Of a DNA stretch of 49,261 nt, positions 1 through 9,680 are shown piece after piece. The DNA lies in assembly GCA_945883615.1 (NCBI GenBank), contig CAMCYB010000010.1:1-49261 (forward strand), read 5' to 3'. This DNA comes from Bordetella parapertussis. Its GTDB lineage: Bacteria; Pseudomonadota; Gammaproteobacteria; Burkholderiales; Burkholderiaceae_B. Numbering within the stretch: the first letter of the stretch is position 1; each line of letters begins with the position of its first letter. The position numbers and the translations under genes are program-made. A model generated the notes under the pieces. It did not search any database and was not told the origin of the DNA. It saw nothing but the letters and a program-made list of their open reading frames with translations.

Positions 1-116
1 CTTGGTTTAATAACCAAAGGCTACTGAGTCGTATCGGGTATATTACTCCTGCTGAGGCAGAAGAAAATTACCATAAGCAACAAAGCATTAAGGCTGTTGA
101 GTGCCAATCACTTTAA
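1..116 (+). CDS. IS3-family transposase OrfB, C-terminal fragment
   Basis: The reading frame is open from the window edge to a TAA at 114-116. It encodes a tail beginning WFNNQRLLSRIGYITPAEAE. This matches the conserved C-terminus of IS3-family DDE transposases (pattern W-[FY]-N-x2-R-L-x4-G-x-[IV]-x-P-[AV]-E), just after the catalytic rve domain. The catalytic DDE residues lie upstream, outside the window. The fragment is too short for the track but the family signature is clear. Integrity of the complete transposase cannot be judged. Confidence 0.8.
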   Translation, partial: WFNNQRLLSRIGYITPAEAEENYHKQQSIKAVECQSL

Positions 117-149
117 CCAATCAACCTCCTCAAAACCCGGGGCAATTCA
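1..149 (+). mobile_element. 3' end of an IS3-family insertion sequence
   Basis: The window opens inside an insertion sequence. A transposase C-terminus ends at 116. It is followed by a right terminal repeat at about 125-149 that reads, on the minus strand, TGAATTGCCCCGGGTTTTG and onward; its TGA start and GCCCCGGGTTT core are typical of many IS3-family ends. Immediately after base 149 the sequence continues in frame with a histidine kinase N-box, so the IS boundary is placed there by the host protein. The left end and any target duplication lie outside the window. Confidence 0.8.
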
Positions 150-512
150 CTCAAACGTTGCGTGACGAATTTAATTGAAAATGCCAAGCGCTATGGTCTT
201 CAAAACATGGCGCCTTCACATGAAGAGGCTCAATTTAAGGTTGGCGTTCAAATTGAAGTCTCTGTGTATAACAAAGATGATAGAGTATTCATCGACATTC
301 AAGACAACGGCCCAGGCATTCGGTCACAAGACATTGCCCGTGTCTTACGGCCTTTTTCTCGTGGAATAAGCGCCCGAACAGGGGGTGGTGGTGCCGGTTT
401 AGGTTTGGCCATTGTGAACCGGTTAATCACCGGTGCGAGCGGCACGCTTGAATTATTACCGAGCCAACAGGGCGGTCTACTTGCTCGCTTAAACTTACCG
501 CCTGCAGATTAA
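150..512 (+). pseudogene. Sensor histidine kinase (EnvZ/RisS-like), 3' remnant cut by the IS element
   Basis: This is the C-terminal ATP-binding (HATPase_c) domain of a two-component sensor kinase. The frame reads LKRCVTNLIENAKRYG (N-box) directly from the IS end, then DNGPGI (G1 box) and GLGLAIV (G2 box), ending LLARLNLPPAD. The signal-input, HAMP and phospho-acceptor His regions are missing on this side of the IS. A GTG at 162 could start a 116-residue peptide, but it would lack the His box. The phrase RGISARTGGGGAGLGLAIV resembles EnvZ/RisS-type kinases of Burkholderiales; that sub-family is inference. The 3' end overlaps the convergent ispF stop by 18 bases. The gene is very likely non-functional. 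Confidence 0.8.
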
Positions 513-983
513 CGCCACCACTGTCACAGCAATACCCTCTTCTCTACCTAAATAGCCCAAGCCTTCATTCGTTTTACCTTTAATGTTGATCTGGTCAGGT
601 GACACGTTTAAATCGTCACTGATATTTTTTACCATGCTGGCGGCATGCGGTGTAATGCGGGGCACTTGGGCATGAATGGTGGCGTCAATATTGACGACTG
701 CCCAACCCAAATCTTGAACCTTTTGATAGGCCGCTTTTAGTAAAACACGACTGTCTGCATTTTTATATTGTGGGTCGCTATCAGAAAAGTGTCGTCCAAT
801 GTCGCCCAACCCCGACGCACCCAACAACGCGTCTGTGATGGCATGCAACAGCGCATCGGCATCTGAATGGCCCAACAGGCCATGCGTATGTTCTATGGTG
901 ACACCACCCAAAATTAAAGGTCGATTTGGCACCAAGGCATGCACATCAAAGCCCTGCCCCACTCGAAACGGCACATCACTCAT
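495..983 (-). CDS. ispF: 2-C-methyl-D-erythritol 2,4-cyclodiphosphate synthase
   Basis: IspF converts CDP-methylerythritol 2-phosphate to the cyclic diphosphate in the cytosolic MEP isoprenoid pathway. The protein has 162 residues, the usual family size. The zinc ligands are visible as GFDVH (D13, H15) and LLH (H47), and the HSDAD stretch and the GxGxxGREEG C-terminal region are present. A longer frame could start at 1013, but ATG at 983 gives the canonical MSDVPFRVGQGFDVH N-terminus and overlaps the ispD stop in an ATGA arrangement, so translational coupling with ispD is likely. Its stop lies inside the end of the broken histidine kinase gene on the other strand. Confidence 0.96.
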   Translation of the reverse strand: MSDVPFRVGQGFDVHALVPNRPLILGGVTIEHTHGLLGHSDADALLHAITDALLGASGLGDIGRHFSDSDPQYKNADSRVLLKAAYQKVQDLGWAVVNIDATIHAQVPRITPHAASMVKNISDDLNVSPDQINIKGKTNEGLGYLGREEGIAVTVVALICRR

Positions 984-1744
984 TGTTGATTTGTTAGCCA
1001 CGAACCCACCCATTCAAAATCTTCAGGCCAAGTTACCTTGGCGTTTTTAACCGAACCTTTCACCAACAAAGGTGAATGACCCGCCCATTCCATTGCACTG
1101 GCCTCATCCGTCACATCAAAACCTGCGGCCAATGCACCATTTATAGCTGTAAACAACATTTGGGCTCGAAACATTTGCGGCGTTTGCGCCAACCACATGT
1201 CATCACGCTTGACCGTTTGTAACACCTGTTGAGAACCATTCTGCGCTTGTTTCAAGGTGTCACCCGCAGGTATGGCCAGTAACCCACCCACTGGGTGTAC
1301 CCAACACTGGTCAATTAAGCGCGCCAAACTCTCAGGCGTCAGCCCTGGCCGCGCGGCATCATGCACCAACACCCACTGGTCAAGAAGGTTAGCACTCGCC
1401 TTCAAAGCCCCCAGCACGGTTAACGCACGCGTCGCCCCGGCACAAGACAGCACCCGTACCCGCTCTAAATCAGCCAAAATTGTTTGAGCCCAATCATCAT
1501 CTGCCTGCACCGCCACGATCACCTCATCAATACGAGGGTCGGCCAACAACGCTTGCACCGCCCGGCGTATCATAGGCACACCTGCGATGAGTTGATATTG
1601 TTTGGGTTTGGGTTGATCGAGCGACGCATTTGATGACCCTAAAGCACGCGCCCCAACCCCGCCGGCTGGCACAATAGCGACAAGTCGCCCAACCGTTTTT
1701 GAACCCGTTAAAGCTGATAATTGTGTCTTAAATGCATTTGTCAT
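980..1744 (-). CDS. ispD: 2-C-methyl-D-erythritol 4-phosphate cytidylyltransferase
   Basis: IspD transfers CMP from CTP to methylerythritol 4-phosphate, two steps before IspF. The 254-residue protein carries the nucleotidyltransferase signature VPAGGVGAR (residues 25-33), then KPKQY, the VHDAARP motif and the late substrate-binding region. It is somewhat longer than the usual roughly 230 residues because of about 20 extra N-terminal residues and an insert after the signature (ALGSSNASLDQPK). It forms a two-gene operon with ispF through a 4-base ATGA overlap. It is divergent from mfd across only 41 bases. Confidence 0.95.
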   Translation of the reverse strand: MTNAFKTQLSALTGSKTVGRLVAIVPAGGVGARALGSSNASLDQPKPKQYQLIAGVPMIRRAVQALLADPRIDEVIVAVQADDDWAQTILADLERVRVLSCAGATRALTVLGALKASANLLDQWVLVHDAARPGLTPESLARLIDQCWVHPVGGLLAIPAGDTLKQAQNGSQQVLQTVKRDDMWLAQTPQMFRAQMLFTAINGALAAGFDVTDEASAMEWAGHSPLLVKGSVKNAKVTWPEDFEWVGSWLTNQQ

Positions 1745-1785
1745 CAGACAATTTTATAATCAATGCTTAAAAGAGCATCTCATAC
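1738..1785. promoter_or_regulatory. Short divergent ispD/mfd intergenic region with a -10-like box
   Basis: Only 41 bases separate the two start codons. A perfect TATAAT lies at 1755-1760 on the plus strand, 26 bases before the mfd ATG, though no good -35 is seen 17 bases upstream. A perfect palindrome, TTGTC-atca-GACAA (1738-1751), overlaps the ispD start codon. Whether it binds a regulator is unknown. Confidence 0.35.
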
Positions 1786-4700
1786 ATGTCAGTTGTCATA
1801 AAAAATACCCCTTCCAGCTTATTAAAGTTAATTGCCCCACATCCAAAAATTGGGCAACGTCTGCATTACCCCCAGCCTCCTGGCTCGGCTGACGCTTGGC
1901 TTATAGCCGCTATGGCGCGGCAATCGCAACAGACTATTGTGGTGTTAACGGCAGAGCCGTTGCAGGCCCAACGACTTTTGCAAGAAATCAGCCTCGTTGA
2001 TCGTGGCTTACGGGTTAGAACCTTACCCGACTGGGAAACTCTACCTTACGATGGGTTTTCACCACACCAAGACTTGGTGTCAGAAAGACTTCGTACCCTG
2101 TATGCCTTGACACAAAACGAAGTTGATGTGCTGACTGTACCCATCACGACTGCACAATACCGACTGGCCCCACGACCCTTTTTAGCGGCCTACACGTTTG
2201 ATTTCACCCAAAAAGACCGCTTAAACGAAAACGCCCTACGCGAACAGTTGATGTTGTCAAACTATAGTCATGTGTCGCAAGTCACGGCCCCAGGCGAGTT
2301 TAGCCTTCGCGGCGGTTTGGTTGATCTGTTTCCGATGGGTTCTGCCGTACCCTACCGACTTGACCTGTTTGATGACGAAATCGAATCAATACGCGCCTTT
2401 GACGTTGACACGCAACGCACACTCTACCCCGTGCACTCGGTTCAATTATTGCCCGGGCGCGAATTTCCCCTTGACGAAGCATCGCGCAATCAATTTCGTT
2501 CACGTTTTCGTGAAGTATTTGAAGGTGACCCCTCGCGCGCTCAACTTTATAAAGATGTGGGAAATGGCATTGCCTTTGCCGGTATTGAATATTATCTGCC
2601 CCTATTTTTTGAAGAAACCGCGACCCTTTTTGATTATTTAAACCCAAACACTTTAATTGTTTCAAGTGGCGATCTAGAGTCAGCCATGTTGCAATTCATG
2701 CGCGACACCATGAATCGTTATGATTTTTTAAAGCATGATGTTGAACGACCTGTTCTGCACCCTGATGCTTTATTTCTAAAACCAGAAGCCGTGTTTGAGC
2801 AACTCAAACCGTTTGCCCGCTTAGCTCTAACAGTACCCCCTGAACCTGATCTCAGTTCAAGTCCCAGTGCGGCGAGCGGGTCACGACAACAATTAGAAGC
2901 CCAGCCCTATAAACCTTCCCTAAAACACCCTGATTTTCATTTTGCACCCGATATCGCTGTTAACCGTCGATCAGAAGACCCGATATCGAAACTTAGGGCC
3001 GTTGTTGCCAAAGCACGATCTAACCCCGACGCACCCCGTATTGCTTTGTGTGCTGATTCGCATGGTCGCCGCGAAAACTTAGTGCAAATGCTTGCCGAGT
3101 ATCAACTCGCACCTGACAACAGCGCTGAAGAAATCAATGATTTTTTGAACCACGAGGCACGTTTTGCTGTCTTGGTCGCTCACTTTGATACCGGTTTTGA
3201 GGCCTATGCCGATGACTTGATTCTCATTACCGAAAACGATCTGTACCCAGGGCATGCGGGTGCTACACGACGCATCAAACGCGACCAAGGTCGAACCACT
3301 GACGTTCACGCGATGGTGCGTGATTTGGCAGAATTGCGCGCAGGCGACCCGATCGTGCACGCCCAATATGGTATTGGTCGCTACCATGGCCTTGTCAACC
3401 TAGATTTAGGTGACGGCAATATGGAATTTCTGCATCTTGAATACGCAGGCAAAAGCACACTTTATGTTCCCGTTTCTCAGTTGCATGTGATTGCTCGCTA
3501 CAGCGGTGCAGACCCCGATGCGGCTCCCCTACATCAACTCGGTTCAGGCCAATGGGACAAAGCCCGTAAAAAAGCTGCGCAGCAGGTGCGTGACACCGCC
3601 GCCGAACTGCTTGATCTTTACGCCAAACGGGCTGCACGACAAGGCCATGCCTTCAGCAACCCATTGGGCGACTATGAGTTATTTGCTGAAGGGTTTGGCT
3701 TTGAAGAAACACCAGACCAACAGGCTGCTATTGAAGCGGTGATTCAAGACATGACGTCTGGCCGGCCCATGGATCGCCTGGTTTGTGGCGATGTGGGTTT
3801 TGGTAAAACTGAAGTGGCACTGCGGGCTGCGTTTATTGCGGTTACAAACGGCTATCAGGTCGCGCTATTGTGCCCCACTACTTTGCTTGCTGAGCAGCAC
3901 GCACAGACCTTTGCTGACCGCTTTGCTGATTGGCCAATTAAAGTGGTTGAGTTGTCACGCTTTAGGTCAGCCAAAGAAATTACGCAAGCCATCGTGGGCA
4001 TTACTGCAGGCACGGTTGACATCGTGATTGGTACGCACAAAATCTTATCAAAAGACGTTGTCTTTAAAAAACTAGGCTTGGTGATTATTGATGAAGAACA
4101 CCGATTTGGTGTACGCCAGAAAGAAGCCCTAAAAGCCATGCGGGCTGAAGTTGACGTATTAACGCTCACAGCTACGCCCATACCGCGTACGTTGGGTATG
4201 TCGTTAGAAGGCATACGTGATTTTTCTATTATCGCCACAGCCCCACAAAAACGATTGTCAATTAAAACGTTTGTTAGACGTGAAGACGACAGCACCATAC
4301 GTGAAGCCTTACTACGTGAACTCAAACGCGGTGGGCAAGCCTACTTTTTACATAACGAAGTTGATACGATCGAAAACCGTCGCGCCCGCTTAGCTGAACT
4401 GGTGCCCGAGGCACGTATTGCCGTGGCGCACGGTCAAATGGGTGAGCGCGAGCTTGAGCAAGTGATGAAAGGCTTCTACCAACAACGCTTTAACGTCTTG
4501 CTGTGCACCACCATTATTGAAACGGGTATTGACGTACCAACCGCCAACACCATCATCATGCATCGGGCCGACAAATTTGGTTTGGGGCAGTTGCACCAGT
4601 TGCGTGGGCGGGTCGGTCGATCGCATCATCAAGCCTATGCCTACTTACTCACCCCAGGTGAAGACGCCATCACTAAAAATGCACGCAAGCGGTTCGAAGC

Positions 4701-5346
4701 TATTCAAGCGATGGAAGATCTCGGTGCTGGCTTTTTCTTAGCCATGCATGACCTTGAAATACGCGGCACCGGCGAGGTATTGGGCGAGTCACAATCTGGC
4801 AACATTCAAGAAGTTGGCTTTTCAATGTACAACGACATGTTGAACGAAGCCATTCGAGCGCTTAAAAACGGTGAAATACCTGATCTAGACGCCCCCTTCA
4901 CAGCGGGCTGCGAAGTCAACTTGCACGCACCCGCCTTATTACCCACCGAGTACTGTCCCGACATCAACGCCCGTTTAGCGCTTTACAAGCGTTTATCAAA
5001 CTGTACTGAGATTGATGCGCTCATTCAAATTCAAGAAGAGCTGATCGACCGCTTTGGTAAACTTCCCGATGCTGCGCGTGTTTTATTATCAACCCATCGG
5101 CTTCGCCTTGATGCCATGCCACTGGGTATACAGAAAATAGATGCCACCGACGTGCAAGTATTGATTCAATTTAAATCAAACTCACCCGTCGACCCCGCCA
5201 CATTAATTGAACTGATGCAAACCCAGAAGAACATGAGATTTGCGGGGCCTGATCGTTTACGTATTGACATAGCAACCACTGACATCAAAGAGCGCACCGA
5301 TGCCATAAGAGCCCTGCTACGTCGTTTACATCCTACTAAAGCCTAA
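1786..5346 (+). CDS. mfd: Transcription-repair coupling factor Mfd
   Basis: Mfd removes RNA polymerase stalled at DNA lesions and recruits UvrA. The 1186-residue protein has the full layout: an N-terminal UvrB-homology module (LPDWETLPYDGFSPH, GEFSLRGGLVDLFP), an RNA-polymerase-interaction domain (GDPIVHAQYGIGRY onward), a RecG-like translocase and a C-terminal D7 domain. Walker A GFGKT is at residues 671-675 and the DEEH box at 769-772; the helicase motifs TATPIPRTL and QLRGRVGRS follow. It is about 40 residues longer than E. coli Mfd, partly from a Ser/Pro-rich linker near residues 350-390. serB follows after 17 bases, so the two are probably cotranscribed. Confidence 0.97.
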   Translation: MSVVIKNTPSSLLKLIAPHPKIGQRLHYPQPPGSADAWLIAAMARQSQQTIVVLTAEPLQAQRLLQEISLVDRGLRVRTLPDWETLPYDGFSPHQDLVSERLRTLYALTQNEVDVLTVPITTAQYRLAPRPFLAAYTFDFTQKDRLNENALREQLMLSNYSHVSQVTAPGEFSLRGGLVDLFPMGSAVPYRLDLFDDEIESIRAFDVDTQRTLYPVHSVQLLPGREFPLDEASRNQFRSRFREVFEGDPSRAQLYKDVGNGIAFAGIEYYLPLFFEETATLFDYLNPNTLIVSSGDLESAMLQFMRDTMNRYDFLKHDVERPVLHPDALFLKPEAVFEQLKPFARLALTVPPEPDLSSSPSAASGSRQQLEAQPYKPSLKHPDFHFAPDIAVNRRSEDPISKLRAVVAKARSNPDAPRIALCADSHGRRENLVQMLAEYQLAPDNSAEEINDFLNHEARFAVLVAHFDTGFEAYADDLILITENDLYPGHAGATRRIKRDQGRTTDVHAMVRDLAELRAGDPIVHAQYGIGRYHGLVNLDLGDGNMEFLHLEYAGKSTLYVPVSQLHVIARYSGADPDAAPLHQLGSGQWDKARKKAAQQVRDTAAELLDLYAKRAARQGHAFSNPLGDYELFAEGFGFEETPDQQAAIEAVIQDMTSGRPMDRLVCGDVGFGKTEVALRAAFIAVTNGYQVALLCPTTLLAEQHAQTFADRFADWPIKVVELSRFRSAKEITQAIVGITAGTVDIVIGTHKILSKDVVFKKLGLVIIDEEHRFGVRQKEALKAMRAEVDVLTLTATPIPRTLGMSLEGIRDFSIIATAPQKRLSIKTFVRREDDSTIREALLRELKRGGQAYFLHNEVDTIENRRARLAELVPEARIAVAHGQMGERELEQVMKGFYQQRFNVLLCTTIIETGIDVPTANTIIMHRADKFGLGQLHQLRGRVGRSHHQAYAYLLTPGEDAITKNARKRFEAIQAMEDLGAGFFLAMHDLEIRGTGEVLGESQSGNIQEVGFSMYNDMLNEAIRALKNGEIPDLDAPFTAGCEVNLHAPALLPTEYCPDINARLALYKRLSNCTEIDALIQIQEELIDRFGKLPDAARVLLSTHRLRLDAMPLGIQKIDATDVQVLIQFKSNSPVDPATLIELMQTQKNMRFAGPDRLRIDIATTDIKERTDAIRALLRRLHPTKA

Positions 5347-5363
5347 TTAAAAGAGAACCACCC

Positions 5364-6224
5364 ATGGCACAGAACATTGTCATTCAATCGCCCGCACTAG
5401 ATCAATTATTGATCGAGCAAGCCGCTGCCATTGCGCAAGCCAATGGGGTGCAACGCATCAGCAATTCAGCAGCTCGGTTACTTGATGTCGCGCTTGATCA
5501 CGACACCATTCAAGCCGTAAAACAATGGAGTCAAACTCGATCTATTGACATCGCCATGGTTGAGCCGGGCGCTAAATTTAATGGCTGTAAAGTATTGGCG
5601 CTAGACATGGATTCAACCCTTATTAATATTGAATGCATTGATGAAATTGCTGCTTTTGGTGGGGTTAAAGCTGAAGTTTCTGCCATCACTGAGGCCGCGA
5701 TGCGCGGAGAAATTAAAGATTTTGCGGAAAGCCTAACCCGTCGTGTCGCCTTTTTAAATGGCTTATCAGTCGATGTTTTGCAGACAGTCTATAACGACAA
5801 ATTGCGCCTCAACCCTGGTGCTGAAACATTGGTGCAAACGGCATTACAACAAGGGTTAAAAGTGTTGTTAGTTTCAGGTGGGTTTACATTTTTTACAGAC
5901 AAACTGGCTGCTCGTCTAAATCTAACGCATTCACTTGCCAACGTTTTAGAGCAAGATAATCATGGTCTCTTAACAGGTCGTGTTGTGGGTAAAATTGTTG
6001 ATGCTCAGGGCAAAGCCGATGCCCTACAAGCCTTTGCAACTTTGCATGGCGCCACCCCAGCTCAAACGATTGCCATAGGCGACGGTGCTAATGACCTCAA
6101 AATGTTGAGCTTAGCCCATTACTCTGTCGCGTATCGTGCCAAACCGATCGTGCAGGCTCAAGCCCGCTACGCTTTAAACGTCAGCCCAATTGATGCTGTT
6201 TTAAACTGGTTTGAAGGGTCTTGA
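5364..6224 (+). CDS. serB: Phosphoserine phosphatase
   Basis: SerB hydrolyses phosphoserine to serine, the last step of serine synthesis. The 286-residue HAD-superfamily enzyme shows motif I LDMDSTL (nucleophile D81, acid D83), motif II VSGG and motif III/IV GDGANDLKML (from G239). About 70 residues precede the catalytic domain, as in proteobacterial SerB proteins. It follows mfd closely. The convergent complex I/DUF2818 gene ends 120 bases downstream; that gap holds only weak hairpins and no convincing terminator. Confidence 0.96.
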   Translation: MAQNIVIQSPALDQLLIEQAAAIAQANGVQRISNSAARLLDVALDHDTIQAVKQWSQTRSIDIAMVEPGAKFNGCKVLALDMDSTLINIECIDEIAAFGGVKAEVSAITEAAMRGEIKDFAESLTRRVAFLNGLSVDVLQTVYNDKLRLNPGAETLVQTALQQGLKVLLVSGGFTFFTDKLAARLNLTHSLANVLEQDNHGLLTGRVVGKIVDAQGKADALQAFATLHGATPAQTIAIGDGANDLKMLSLAHYSVAYRAKPIVQAQARYALNVSPIDAVLNWFEGS

Positions 6225-6344
6225 AGTTCAGTTAGACTGACAGCCGTAACCACAGACATAACTGTTACATATATAACTGAAACGAAATGACTGTCAAATA
6301 ATAATGGTCTAGTCGTGACTGTTAGCTTAAGGTCAGCTAAAACT

Positions 6345-6686
6345 CTACTCTTGAGGTAACCCATAATTCTGAGTAGCAAGCTTGCGTTTTAATAAATATT
6401 TAAACACAAACCCAGGAAAGCCCAACACCAAAAATATGCAAAAACCAATGGTAATTAACGTCATATTATTGGGGAATGGGTTAGAAAGCGTTGTTTCAAA
6501 AGTCAAACCCAACAACGCAATCAACACAAAATAAGTCAGTACTTCGACCACAACTAACCAAGGTGGCTTAGTGGCCAATTTCGTTAAGCGAAACAAACCA
6601 AATAGACGCTCGTTTACAAACGGTAAATTAGCTGCCGCCAATGAGAGCACGATAAGTAACCAGACTGCAACAGTTTGATTATTCAT
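6345..6686 (-). CDS. DUF2818 family inner-membrane protein
   Basis: This 113-residue protein has three or four predicted membrane helices (roughly residues 5-23, 45-65, 75-98). Its sequence matches the DUF2818 family, which in Burkholderiales sits just after nuoN. Here it starts 15 bases after the nuoN stop on the same strand, so it is the last gene of the nuo operon. Its function is unknown. The position suggests a link to complex I assembly or membrane context, but that is inference. Family assignment rests on length, hydropathy and synteny. Confidence 0.8.
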   Translation of the reverse strand: MNNQTVAVWLLIVLSLAAANLPFVNERLFGLFRLTKLATKPPWLVVVEVLTYFVLIALLGLTFETTLSNPFPNNMTLITIGFCIFLVLGFPGFVFKYLLKRKLATQNYGLPQE

Positions 6687-6701
6687 GAAACTGTTGCCCG
6701 G

Positions 6702-8177
6702 TTAAAACGAACGAGCAATGGTTTGTACACAAAATGACATTAAACCACCCGGCACAATACTAAATAACAGAACCAAACCCACGTTAAACATCAAAACACT
6801 AGACTGTGATGTCGGCACGCGACCCAAGGTGTATTCGTGAATGGGATCATCAAAATACATCGTCTTAACCACGCGCAAATAATAAAATGCGCCAATTAAT
6901 GACATCATGACGGCAAAAACAGCAACCCAGACATGGTCAGCTTGCAAAACAGCCTGCAAAATCACGAGCTTTGCATAAAAGCCCACGAAAGGAGGAACAC
7001 CCGCCAACGAAAACATTAAGAACATCAAAATACCCGCCATCATTGGGTTATGACGGTTTAAACCTTTTAAGTCGTCGATGTTTTCACATTCAAAACCGTC
7101 ACGACTCAGAACCAAGATGACACCAAACGTACCCAAAGTTGTTAGTACGTAAGCCAAAATATAAAACAACGCTGAACCGTACGCTGAAGACTGAGCAGCC
7201 AAGTCAACGGCTGAACCTGCAGACAAGCCCAGCACCACAAAACCCATGTGAGCAATTGTTGAGTATGCCAACATACGCTTAAAGTTGGTTTGCATAATTG
7301 CAGTGAGGTTACCAATTGCAAGTGACAACACAGCCAAAATCATCAGCATTTGTTGCCAATCGACTGTTAACGAACCTAAAGCAGCCACTAAAAGTCTGAG
7401 CGTGATGGCAAAAGCAGCGAGCTTTGGCGCTGCGCCCAATACCAACGTAACGGCTGTAGGGGAACCCTGATAAACGTCAGGTACCCACATATGAAAAGGC
7501 ACCACACCAAGCTTAAATGCCAAGCCCGACACAATGAACACTAAACCAAACACCAAGGGCATTAAAGGCACTTGGCCTGTGCTCAACACATCAGCAACAG
7601 CACCCAGGTCAAGTTGACCGGTCGCGCCATAAATCATTGAAATACCGTAGAGCAAAAAGCCAGAGGCCAAAGCACCCAGTACGAAGTATTTCATAGCCGC
7701 TTCAGTTGACTGCGCATGATCACGACGAATCGCAATCAAAGCATACAAGGCCAACGACATCAGTTCAAGACCAAGATAAATGGTTAAGAAATTACCAGCT
7801 GAAATCATTACCATCTGGCCTAGCAAAGCCATCAGTACTAAGACATAAAACTCACCGCCGCGCAACATGTCTCGGCTTTGAATGTATTCACGACCATACA
7901 CAAGCGTTGCCAACACGGCGATATACGAGGCAAACTTTAAAAGATGAGACAAATCATCAACCACGTACAAACCGTAGAATGACTCACCTTGAGTTTCAAT
8001 TACCCACTGAAACAGCGTCATAACCATCAAAACGATGAGGGTCACAATTGATAGAGCATAAGCCCATGTGCGCCGAGGCGAGTTGCTAAATGCATCGACA
8101 AGCAAAATAACCATGCTGGCGACCAGCAAGAAAATTTCAGGCATGGCCAGCGCGAAGTTGTATTGATTCATCATCAT
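6702..8177 (-). CDS. nuoN: NADH-quinone oxidoreductase subunit N
   Basis: NuoN is one of the three antiporter-like proton-pumping subunits of the complex I membrane arm. The 491-residue protein has about 14 hydrophobic helices and family motifs such as [15 protein letters not shown] and [19 protein letters not shown] loops (here [16 protein letters not shown]). Three ATG codons stand in a row at the start (8177, 8174, 8171) with no strong ribosome-binding site, so the exact start is uncertain by two residues. The gene begins 6 bases after the nuoM stop. Confidence 0.96.
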   Translation of the reverse strand: MMMNQYNFALAMPEIFLLVASMVILLVDAFSNSPRRTWAYALSIVTLIVLMVMTLFQWVIETQGESFYGLYVVDDLSHLLKFASYIAVLATLVYGREYIQSRDMLRGGEFYVLVLMALLGQMVMISAGNFLTIYLGLELMSLALYALIAIRRDHAQSTEAAMKYFVLGALASGFLLYGISMIYGATGQLDLGAVADVLSTGQVPLMPLVFGLVFIVSGLAFKLGVVPFHMWVPDVYQGSPTAVTLVLGAAPKLAAFAITLRLLVAALGSLTVDWQQMLMILAVLSLAIGNLTAIMQTNFKRMLAYSTIAHMGFVVLGLSAGSAVDLAAQSSAYGSALFYILAYVLTTLGTFGVILVLSRDGFECENIDDLKGLNRHNPMMAGILMFLMFSLAGVPPFVGFYAKLVILQAVLQADHVWVAVFAVMMSLIGAFYYLRVVKTMYFDDPIHEYTLGRVPTSQSSVLMFNVGLVLLFSIVPGGLMSFCVQTIARSF

Positions 8178-8183
8178 GTTGGC

Positions 8184-9680
8184 TTACAGTTTTGAGATTG
8201 CAACGTGATCAAGCAGCGCTTGAACAGACACGTGCATCACGTCAGTAAAGGGTTTGGGGTGAATACCCATGTAGATCACCATAATGGCCATAACGGTCAA
8301 AATAGCAAACTCTCGAGAATTAATATCAGTTAATTTGGCAACCCGATCGTTAGCCACATCGCCAAATATAATCCGTTTGGTCATCCAGAGTGTGTACGAG
8401 GCACCTAAAATCAAGGCGGTACCAGCCAGCAAACCGACCCAGAAATTAAATTGTACGGCCCCCAAGATCACCATAAATTCACCGACGAAACCACTTGTCG
8501 CCGGTAAGCCTGCATTCGCCATAGCGAATAAGACAAAAAACGTAGAGAATTTTGGCATGGTGTTGATGAGGCCACCAAAATCAGAAATTTCATGGGTATG
8601 CATACGATCATAGAGCACACCAATACATAAGAACATTGCAGCCGACACAAAACCGTGTGAAACCATTTGCACAATACCGCCCTCAAGGCCTGCGGTATTA
8701 AATATAAAAAACCCTAGCGTAACAAAACCCATGTGAGCAATCGACGAATAAGCAACCAGCTTTTTCATATCTTTTTGTACCAGCGCCACCAAACCAATAT
8801 AAATCACAGCAATCAGTGACAAAGTAATCATAAAACCTGACAAAGCGTGTGATGCGTCTGGTGTAATCGGTAACGAGAAACGTAAAAAGCCGTATGCACC
8901 CAGTTTAAGCATGATGGCTGCCAAAACCACCGAGCCACCGGTTGGGGCTTCTGGGTGAGCATCTGGCAACCACGTATGAACTGGAAACATAGGCACTTTG
9001 ACCGCGAAGGCTGTTAACAAAGCCAAAAAGATTAATATTTGTGCTTCGTAACCAATACGCAACTGGTGCCAAGCTAAAATGTCAAACGTTCCAGAGATTG
9101 TCCATAAGTAAATGAAAGCAATCAGTGTCAGCAGCGAACCTAGCAAGGTGTACAAAAAGAATTTAAACGCTGCATAAACCCGTTTGGGGCCACCCCAAAT
9201 ACCAATAATTAAATACATCGGTATTAAAGTGGCTTCAAAAAACACATAAAAAAGTAAGCCGTCAAGTGCGCTGAACACACCAATCATGAGGCCCGACATA
9301 ATTAAAAACGCTGCCATGTATTGAGCAACACGGTAAGTAATCACTTGCCAACCTGCCACCACAACTATTACCGTAATAAAAGCGGTGAGCAACACAAACC
9401 AAAGTGAAATACCGTCAATACCTAAGTTGTAATAGACAGGGAAAGCAGCTATCCAGAGTGCTTTTTCAACAAACTGCATGTTTGCCGTGCTGGGATCAAA
9501 ATTGACATAAAGCGGTAACGTAACCAAAAAGGCAATAACTGCACCCGCTAGTGCCAACCACCGGGTAAAGTTTGCACGGTCATCACGACCAACACATAAC
9601 AGCAAAATGCCGAAAAATATGGGTGTAAAAACTGCCAGCGTTAACCATGGAATAGAAGAAGTAACCATCTCGCCAGCCAT
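8184..9680 (-). CDS. nuoM: NADH-quinone oxidoreductase subunit M
   Basis: NuoM is a proton-translocating antiporter-like subunit of complex I. At 498 residues it has the usual size and about 14 transmembrane helices. The conserved stretches DGLLFYVFFEATLIPMYLIIG and KKLVAYSSIAHMGFVTLG are visible. The ATG at 9680 shares one base with the nuoL stop (TAATG), which suggests coupling. An in-frame ATG four codons later (9668) is a possible alternative start. Confidence 0.96.
   Translation of the reverse strand: MAGEMVTSSIPWLTLAVFTPIFFGILLLCVGRDDRANFTRWLALAGAVIAFLVTLPLYVNFDPSTANMQFVEKALWIAAFPVYYNLGIDGISLWFVLLTAFITVIVVVAGWQVITYRVAQYMAAFLIMSGLMIGVFSALDGLLFYVFFEATLIPMYLIIGIWGGPKRVYAAFKFFLYTLLGSLLTLIAFIYLWTISGTFDILAWHQLRIGYEAQILIFLALLTAFAVKVPMFPVHTWLPDAHPEAPTGGSVVLAAIMLKLGAYGFLRFSLPITPDASHALSGFMITLSLIAVIYIGLVALVQKDMKKLVAYSSIAHMGFVTLGFFIFNTAGLEGGIVQMVSHGFVSAAMFLCIGVLYDRMHTHEISDFGGLINTMPKFSTFFVLFAMANAGLPATSGFVGEFMVILGAVQFNFWVGLLAGTALILGASYTLWMTKRIIFGDVANDRVAKLTDINSREFAILTVMAIMVIYMGIHPKPFTDVMHVSVQALLDHVAISKL

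Noticed and set aside
6225..6344. Terminators between serB and the DUF2818 gene
   Set aside because: Only short 5-6 bp stems without T-runs are visible (for example TCAGT-tag-ACTGA); not strong enough to annotate.
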